Assembly: GCA_024663395.1 (NCBI GenBank)
Contig: JANFAH010000068.1
Coordinates: forward strand, 124,001-188,000
Length of the DNA stretch: 64,000 nucleotides
From: Pisolithus tinctorius
Taxonomy: Eukaryota > Basidiomycota > Agaricomycetes > Boletales > Pisolithaceae
Direction: 5' to 3'
Shown: positions 57,301 to 64,000 of the stretch, in pieces
How positions within the stretch are numbered: position 1 is the stretch's first letter
How the letters are laid out: each line of letters begins with the position of its first letter
Notes under the pieces: generated by a model
What the model was told of the DNA's origin: nothing
Database searches by the model: none
The model's input: the letters and a program-made list of their open reading frames with translations, nothing else
Position numbers and translations under genes: made by a program

Positions 57301-57594
57301 TTCAAGGGCAGCTTCAGCTCTTGCACGCTCCTCCCATTTGCCGCGCACTGTATCAATGCTACTTCCGGCACGATGAGAAGGTGCCCATCTCCTGGACCCA
57401 GATAACACTGCGGTGTCTGCCGCCAAAGGAGATGGCCTAGAGGCCAATGAATTGTTCCGTGAAAGGACACCGAAACTACTCCTGGGTGAAGTGCCTTCCA
57501 GAAGTCGTGTTTGGTATGCAAATGGACTCGAGGAATCCCTCGATCTCGTGGATCCGTTGGATGCTAACGAGGATATCGAGTTTGAGCGTTCCAT
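51317..57594 (-). CDS. IQG1: IQGAP-type scaffold (CH domain, about 13 IQ repeats, RasGAP-like and RasGAP_C domains)
   Basis: Sixteen exons: 57594-56077, 56026-55949, 55899-55823, 55777-55575, 55524-53807, 53754-53563, 53512-53392, 53332-53217, 53170-53085, 53025-52835, 52776-52637, 52585-52447, 52392-52164, 52108-51827, 51765-51388, 51329-51317 (1826 aa). Exon 1 is a roughly 430-residue Ser/Pro-rich head, then a CH domain (YLCHIGEAQQWIEGCLGEEL to the DNINYFFAFVREV helix). About 13 IQ-like motifs follow (such as VQAHCRGVLARR, IQAAARTYMARKRL). The GAP-related domain contains DVIHGHPIYISIAVQYLRP and the YRYLNPAIIAPE signature; RasGAP_C has FKEVKAHTIFYLLELEKRGK. The 13-nt last exon gives NKKFYV, the family's usual end. 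Fungal IQGAPs organise the cytokinetic actomyosin ring and bind calmodulin-like light chains. An Arg finger is not obvious, as expected for IQGAPs. Confidence 0.94.
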
Positions 57595-57798
57595 GGCGTA
57601 TCTGAACTCATAAAAGTCGTCAACGAAATAAAAAGGACCCTGTGTGACCGTCGCAACTTGTGATTTGACGGCGTCTCTGGCCGCGAGCTTGGACGTCACC
57701 GAGGACGCGGGCACTAGATAGTATTATATAAGCAATTCCAGCACGTGACTGGTACTATGCATCCTCGGATTCATGTGCAGAGTACATGCCTAGTGATA
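57595..57798. promoter_or_regulatory. Divergent promoter of IQGAP and GCP3 genes
   Basis: 204 bp separate the two start codons. It holds TATTATATAAG at 57722-57732 and GCACGTGAC with its CACGTG core at 57742-57747. Both genes are cytoskeletal and may be co-regulated; this is inference. Confidence 0.45.
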
Positions 57799-60700
57799 AT
57801 GCCGGACGTCTCCTCCTCGCTCGATGCGCTCGTTTCAACGCTAGTACCACAGTCAAGAAATAATCCAAAGCTAAGAGACGAGCTTCTGGTTCATTGCGAG
57901 GAAATCCTTACTAGGTTTCATGCCCATTGACCAGCCTCACAACGTGTTTATTGACGCGTCGTACAGTCACATCGGCCAAACGCACGAGAATGACATCGGC
58001 CACCTCTCCGCGTTGATAAGGAAACGGCGTCAGTCCCATTCTGTAGCCAGGGAGTCATTCCCTTACCACACCTTATAGTTCTTCAGTCAGCATCGCCAAA
58101 TAGTGCATCTCTCAGGTTCACCAACCTATTGTCCCGGCTCCTGGATCAAGTAATGTCATGTAAAGTCTAGCGGGATAGCCACCTGACCTCCTTCTTAGCC
58201 GGTTCTAACGCGTAAGCACGATGCATTGGTATTTCTACATGCCCTTGCATCGTCCCCTCGTCCGAATCAGCATGTGCCAGCTAGCGATTTTCTTGCCTCC
58301 CTTCGCCCTCCGCAAAACACGGTTCGGTCCATTTCACCTATTTCCGATTCTCAGCTGCCTCCACGCTCCCAAAAAGGGAAGTCAAAGGCAGAGCTTTTGC
58401 GGGAGTACCGTGCGCGCACAGGTATTGCCCTGCCTATCCCGTTCGTCACGCCTTTAACACATGGAAACAAGGTCACTCGCATCTTTCAGAGAATTTCCTT
58501 ATCAAAGACACTTTATATCTCCTTCAAGGAATTTCTGGAAAATACATCCAACTGTCTACTTCAGATCAAGACGACCAAAGCAAGTTGATATTTGCAGATG
58601 ATACTGTGGGCCGTCTTTTCTTATTGTTTCATCTCTCCTGAAGCCTAGGTCAGAGATGTGTCATTTCGACGCCAGTCAAATCATTGATACATAGGCTTGC
58701 CGAAGTTGGCCACCTTTATTCTCGCGTCGACGCTTTCGTTAGTGATCGCAAAGGACGATCTGGTGTCGGAATGATCGAACAGAGTTTATGTCACCACCTT
58801 CAGGCTCAGTTGACAGAGTACTACCGTCTCATCGCCGTTTTGGAGTCACAAATATCCACTGCCACGGCCCGCAGTGCCGACGGACATGAGAGCGTCAAGG
58901 ATGAAGAGACTGGACTAACATTGAAACGTTTGGATGTTTGGATCACCGAGTGGAGGCTGCGAATGCGAATGATGAGTGTTTGTGTCGAGGGTGCTCGAGG
59001 TAGGTTATTGTTTAACCCAGCAGAGTTGGATTGAATTCTCCCACCAGAGGCTCATGGGGGTGCCTTGGTTAATCTCATCCACAGTTACACGGACAACGGT
59101 GACCCTTTCATACGGAAATTCACCGACCAACTCCTGGAAGAGGTGGGTTTTGTGTCGTCGAGATGACTCCCATTTTTAGGCTCCCTGTCACTCCTTACAG
59201 GTGTCCCAGCCTTTTTTCTCCACCCTCCATAAATGGCTGTTTTCGGGAGAGCTTTACGACCCATACAATGAATTTTTCGTTGCTGTCAATCCCGAGCTTG
59301 CTCACGTGCAGTACCTCCTCCACCCCTCCTCTTTGGCTGGTGGGGTCGATGGCGTGTTTAGTGCACTCGGTGGCGAGACAGATGACATGTCGACTGAACG
59401 TGAGGGAGGGCTTCGGCTGTGGGAGGCGAAGTACCAGTTTAGAGTGGATATGCTGCCCCTGTTCGTTGGAGAAGCGTTTGGGAAGAAGGTGACAATTATG
59501 GTGCGCTTGCGGATATAAAAACTCACAGCTCTGACAGATATTTTCCACCGGAAAAAGCTTGAATTTTATTCGGTACAGCTGCCATGATAGTGACTGGGTT
59601 GCAACAAGGGAGAAGATGAGCAATACGGGGGGAAGTGAGCGTGATACATTTAATGTTTCACCTTGAAACTGAGTCCCACAGCCCTGAAATATAGCGATAT
59701 CGTCGGACTGGAGCGTTCAATTGACTCAGCCTACTCGACGGCCAGCAAACGTCTTTTCGAGATTTTTATTGAAAAATTCAAGCTACTGGATCACCTCCTC
59801 GCACTGAAACATTACCTCTTACTCGGTCATGGGGACTTTGCAGAGCAGCTCATGGAGACTCTTGGGCCAGTACAAACTTCTGTCCGTGGCCATTCACGCG
59901 TACTCACTCTTCATCTTACAGGTCGAATCTCACCCGCCCTGCAAATACTCTGTACCGTCACAACCTCACTGCAACACTTGAAACCGCTATTCGAACGTCA
60001 AATGCACAAAACGACCCCTCGGATGTGTTGCGACGTTTGGACGCACGCATGCTCGAGTATTCTCATGGCGAAATCGGCTGGGACGTTTTCACTCTGGAGT
60101 ACAAAGTCGACGCCCCTATCGATACGATATTAGATCCCGACTCGATGGTCAAGTATCTCAAGCTCTTTCGTCACCTTTGGAGGATGAAGAGGGTTGAAAG
60201 TGCTCTTGGTCAAGGATGGATGCGCGTTGCGGGTGCATCTAGGACTTTTTTGAAGTTGCATGGTACGTTGACGCCTAAGTGTCGTGATGATCAGCCATAT
60301 TTGAACACACGGAGTTATAGACTTTGAGTATGACTGGCACCAGATTCGTATTGTTATGGCAGAGATGATCCACTTTGTCCGCCAAATGCTGGCCTATTGT
60401 CATATAGAAGTGATAGAATGTTCGTGGACATCTCTGATGGAGTTTTTCCATGAACCGGAAGGGGATCTCGATGCTATAATCGAGGCTCATCGCTCGTACC
60501 TCGATAGGATGGTGAGGAAGGTCCTGCTTCTGAGCCCGAAATCTGGAAAGGAGGTGAGTTCTACAGCTACAATCAAATTGCCCTGTTCACTTTTTCCGTG
60601 TCAGGAAGCACTCTTAACACAGGTTCAAGAGCTTTTCTCCACCATCTTGCAGTTCCGTGAGGCTACGGTGCGTTGCATGTGGCGGCAATTACCACGAATC

Positions 60701-61064
60701 TTGATTCCGCATAGGATAACTTTTACCACTATTGTCTTGCCGAAACTGCAAGGAGGGATCAAACCAGAGATGCGGACAGAGTACGTTCCGTGCCTTTCTC
60801 ATCTCAAAATTCATTAACTCGGATAATTAGGGCATCTACACCATCCCGACCCAGCAACAAATTGGTCTACCGACACTTTCTCAGATGCGCAATCTTGTTA
60901 AGGAATACAGTACCACTTTCAGTGATCTTGCTTTGTCCATTGTCCACACCCTCCAGAGCCACCCTGACTTGGACTGTCGCTTCCTTGGCATTCGATTGTC
61001 ATTCTCGGACTTTTATCGCGCAAAGAAAGATCAACAGCTTCTGCAGCAGCATAAGCAAACATAA
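57799..61064 (+). CDS. GCP3: Gamma-tubulin complex protein 3 (Spc98/Alp6)
   Basis: Fifteen exons: 57799-57914, 57967-58028, 58079-58149, 58199-58421, 58490-58605, 58654-58999, 59048-59142, 59201-59488, 59538-59634, 59682-59865, 59922-60262, 60321-60553, 60605-60667, 60715-60780, 60831-61064 (844 aa). The GCP N-terminal grip1 region shows FLIKDTLYLLQGISGKYIQL, RLAEVGHLYSRVDAFV, GGALVNLIHSYTDNGDPFI and FFSTLHKWLFSGELYDPYNE; then KIFSTGKSLNFIRY and the C-terminal grip2 region with GWDVFTLEYKVDAPIDTI, MVKYLKLFRHLWRMKRVE and SYLDRMVRKVLLL. The end is SFSDFYRAKKDQQ. GCP3 with GCP2 and gamma-tubulin forms the small complex that nucleates microtubules at the spindle pole body. The junction 59865/59922 needs a GC donor. 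Exons 1-3 are the least certain. Confidence 0.93.
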
Positions 61065-62006
61065 CAACGGCGATGGAGCTTACGCAGATACGTACTGGAA
61101 AGTATGCTACAGTAATGCAATAATTTGTAATCTATCAAGGACAGCTAGACTTCGTGGTTTAAATGATAACGAGATGAAGGACGGCGCTCCATATTGCAAT
61201 CCCCGCCTCTGGTGCGGCCAGTACTCACCTACAACTGCATTCAGCTAGTTATAAGGGGTGTGTCATTGTTATTTGATTGATTGATTACGTCGTCTACTAT
61301 AGCACCATTTTCGCAGGGGATCGGATCAAATGGTCGCGTCGCAAGGATAGAACATCTCAAAGATAGATGACAGTGCTGAACACTAATTGCGTGGTGCGCG
61401 ATGGATATATCAATCGCAGTGGGCTGTTGCCAAGGCAGCTGAAGTGCAGGGAGGGTATCCTGACGCGGAGATAACGGTGTGAACGAAGGTCTTGGCGAGA
61501 CACACCTGGTCCCTAGTGTGGATTCGACAGGGATGAGCGCTCGAACACTGTGGTGGCAGACGTAATGAGCCTCTACCCCGACGTGATGATGATGTCCGGT
61601 GGCGCACGAATTCTTCGGCCTAGAATGGAATATAAGGGGTCCCGGTCAGAGTTTGGTCTGTGTCGTGCGAGCCCCCCTTGTACGATCTTAAACGGGACCT
61701 GAAGGTGCTCCGAACCTGCATCCGAGGGATTGCAAGTCATAACGCGCGGCCAATTGCTGTGTCCATGTGGGTAATGTGCTTGTGCTTCGGTCATCGGATA
61801 ATCGGGAGGCGGACCGAGAGTTGCCGGTTTTGATGTCTGTCATCCCGGCGTACCGATTGTAATTATGTAGTAGAACGGGCTGCTCGCGTGCGGCCAGATC
61901 CACTCACCACAGCTTGCTGTATTAATACGTTCAAAGGCTTGGAGTCGGTCGGACTGCCGTGCAACCAGTTTTTGTTTTCCCCTCTCTCTTTCTCCCAGAG
62001 ATTTCG
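61065..62006. other. Long intergenic region upstream of Vip1 gene
   Basis: About 940 bp between two plus-strand genes, the longest spacer in the window. TTGATTGATTGATTACG occurs near 61274. A short frame from about 61565 (45 codons) has no family resemblance. The last 100 bp before 62007 are C/T-rich (leader of Vip1). I see no tRNA or transposon ends. Confidence 0.4.
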
Positions 62007-64000
62007 ATGCAGAGCTTGCAGGATCATGTCCACCGACCATCGCGGATGTCCATCCTCGCCGACTCCCCAGAGAGAACCTCGGGACGTTCGAGTTCTGTTC
62101 TTACAAGATCGTCTTCACGGTCCTCGATTGCCTCCTACTCCGATACGGCTCACACCTTTGAGTCCACGAGGCGTCCTGTCGTTCTCGGAATCTGTGCCAT
62201 GGACATCAAAGCGAGGTCAAAGGCAATGCGAGAGATCCTTACTCGTCTGGTAGAGAGGGCTCGCGGCGCAATCCAAGTTAAGGTGTTTGGCGACAAGGTC
62301 ATTCTGGACGAAGGTAGGCACATAGTGCCTCTTTTTGTTCCGTCGTTGAAGTCACTCATGCCACTTGCTTAAGATGTCGAGAATTGGCCACGCTGTGACG
62401 TGCTCATTTCATTCTTCTCAACCGATTTCCCCCTCGATAAAGCTAGCTCTTACGTTAAGTTGCGCAACCCGTTTTGTATCAACGACCTGCCCCCTCAGGC
62501 CCTGCTGTGGGACCGTCGCCTTGTCGGCGCCGTACTAGACCACCTCCAAATCCCCACACCTAAACGGCTGGAAGTCTCGAGGGACGGTGGCCCACAGGTA
62601 GATGAAGAACTGAAGCGTCTGATGAAAAGTAAACTCGGCGTGGAGCTTGGCGGCTTCCGTGTGACCCCTGAGGTATCCCTGCGTGAGGACGGGAATGCCA
62701 TTATCATTGATGGCAAGGTCCTGGAAAAGCCTTTTGTGGAAAAACCTGTCAGCGGTGAAGACCACAACGTGTATATTTACTTCCCTGGCGGCGGTGGCCG
62801 TCGCTTATTCAGGAAGGTATGTGATTCCCCGAAACCTTGTTATTTCCGTACACATTCCAGTTTAGGTCGGGAACAAGTCAAGTGACTTCGATCCCAGCCT
62901 GAACCACCCCCGAACTGATGGCTCCTACATATACGAGGAATTCATTGAAGTCGACAACGCGGAGGATATCAAGGTGTATACTGTGGGCACTGACTACTTT
63001 CATGCAGAGACCCGAAGGTCCCCAGTTGTGGATGGCGTCGTCCGCCGAAACACGGAGGGGAAAGAGATAAGGCACGGTTCATCTAGGTCGTGTGACCATT
63101 CATGCTCAACGTTTCTTCAGGTTTATCACTCACCTCAGCGAGTTGGAGAAGTCTTACGCAGCAAAAATTTGTCAAGCATTTGGACAGAGCGTATGCGGGT
63201 TCGACATGCTACGGTGCGACAGAGGCAAGAAGTGCAAAGTGATAGACGTGAATGGTTGGAGTTTTGTCAAAGGAAACGAATCTTACTACGGTTAGAAATC
63301 TGGTTGTCGCTTTGCAGTCGGACTGATAATTTCCTCGCCCGCAGATAAGGCTGCTGAGATCCTTGCCTCTCTTTGTATGCGTGTATCGGCGTCTTCGGGT
63401 CGTCCTCTGCCGGCAGCGGAAACCGCACCCCAAGATTCCTTCACCTGGCGCTTGAAGGCAAACGTGACTGTTTTCCGCCATGCCGATCGTACACCCAAGC
63501 AAAAACTGAAGTTTAACTTCCCCATTGGCGACCCCTGGACCCAACCCTTCGTCAAATTGCTAAACGGAGAAAAGGAAGAGATTATTCTCAGAGAGAGAGA
63601 ACAACTAAATTTGGTCGCTCGTGCAGTAGAGGAGGCCAAAGCTCTTGGGGCTTGTGGTGAAGATCTTGCGAAACTGACCCAGCTCAACAACGCCCTTTTT
63701 AGCAAGATCGATCTTCCGGGAACGAAGGCTCAGCTAAAACCCGTCTATTCGAAACGGCAGGCAGGTCAGGCCCGGAGGCTGACGAAGTTGACCCTAGTAT
63801 TCAAATGGGGCGGTGAGGTAGTGTGATCCAAGTTTGCAATTAGCTCCACCATTAATTCGGACTTATCTAGTTCACACATTCGGCGAGATACCAGTCCCGA
63901 GATCTGGGAGAGTACATGAAAAAAGACCTTTCCATCATGAGTAAGTCGCCTATATCCTATGGGTCGAATTTCATAACTTTTCTGTCACACAGACAAAGAA
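62007..64000 (+). CDS. VIP1: Vip1/PPIP5K inositol pyrophosphate kinase-phosphatase (5' part; runs off the window)
   Basis: Seven exons seen: 62007-62313, 62374-62816, 62866-63071, 63121-63290, 63345-63817, 63871-63940, 63993 onward. After a Ser-rich head comes the N-terminal alpha/beta domain ([39 protein letters not shown]) and the ATP-grasp kinase: [50 protein letters not shown] and [14 protein letters not shown]. The histidine-phosphatase domain begins with [15 protein letters not shown], which keeps RHxxRxP, and continues in exon 6 with [12 protein letters not shown]. Vip1 makes 1-diphosphoinositol phosphates that regulate phosphate uptake and, in S. pombe (Asp1), microtubules and morphogenesis. 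The splice 63071/63121 appears to need a GC donor, restoring [13 protein letters not shown]. About half of the protein lies beyond the window. Confidence 0.95.

Noticed and set aside
61410..61794. Minus-strand frames in the long spacer before Vip1
   Set aside because: Low-complexity, no conserved motif, no splice structure; treated as intergenic.
1..64000. tRNA genes, rRNA, transposon or LTR ends, CRISPR arrays
   Set aside because: Scanning by eye for B-box (GGTTCGANTCC), terminal repeats and regularly spaced repeats found nothing convincing. A tRNAscan and RepeatMasker run would settle this.

Overview
The window reads as nuclear DNA of a mushroom-forming basidiomycete (Agaricomycete-like). 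Genes are close together on both strands, broken by about 146 introns in 25 multi-exon models. Most introns are roughly 46-60 nt with GT..AG ends and a donor resembling GTRNGT. Upstream regions are rich in C/T. There are no bacterial operon signals, rRNA, tRNA, transposon or CRISPR array that I can see. All exon boundaries below were set by hand from splice signals, reading-frame phase and protein-family fit; summed exon lengths are divisible by three for every complete model.

Layout: the 3' end of an endopolyphosphatase gene (20-343); RFX transcription factor (843-3763 +); BFR1-like protein (4079-5824 -); NHP2 snoRNP protein (6071-6692 -) divergent from an Elg1/ATAD5 clamp-unloader ATPase (6839-10048 +); bHLH factor (10237-12256 +); TFIIF alpha (12624-14839 +); GPI-anchored chitin deacetylase (15341-16890 +); GCK/Ste20-type kinase (17398-19716 -); ribosomal protein L35 (20255-20800 -); iron-type alcohol dehydrogenase (hydroxyacid-oxoacid transhydrogenase, 21215-23271 -) divergent from a membrane-anchored aspartic protease (23455-25701 +); PPR protein (25870-28185 -); OST1/ribophorin I (28236-29955 -); mitochondrial uL22 (30116-31141 -); GILT-type thiol reductase (31794-32625 -); MIX23/CCDC58 (32893-33694 -); C2H2 zinc-finger protein (34400-36445 -); an unknown protein (37260-38017 -) divergent from a multi-pass kelch protein (38394-41467 +); a 961-aa unknown protein (41856-44845 -); an ER Hsp90 ending in HDEL (45050-48291 -); a WW/FF-domain protein (48471-51069 -); IQGAP (51317-57594 -) divergent from gamma-tubulin complex protein 3 (57799-61064 +); and the 5' part of a Vip1/PPIP5K inositol pyrophosphate kinase (62007 to the window end).

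The genes are mostly conserved housekeeping or regulatory genes. I see no obvious biosynthetic cluster, defence island or mobile element. Functional themes do recur: secretory pathway and ER quality control (OST1, HDEL-Hsp90, GILT, aspartic protease, chitin deacetylase), mitochondria (uL22m, MIX23, PPR, transhydrogenase), cytokinesis and cytoskeleton (IQGAP next to GCP3, GCK kinase), and phosphate/inositol phosphate metabolism at both window ends (endopolyphosphatase and Vip1).

The most unusual observations are gene-structure and promoter signals: four introns that appear to need a GC donor; a zinc-finger gene whose seven introns are all phase 2; microexons down to 13-15 nt; a GTCACGTGC-type E-box recurring in several promoters of a window that also encodes a CACGTG-type bHLH factor; an ACGTG element immediately upstream of a TATA box at the HDEL-Hsp90 gene; and an IQGAP with about 13 IQ-like repeats. 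I found no convincing, wholly new multi-gene system.
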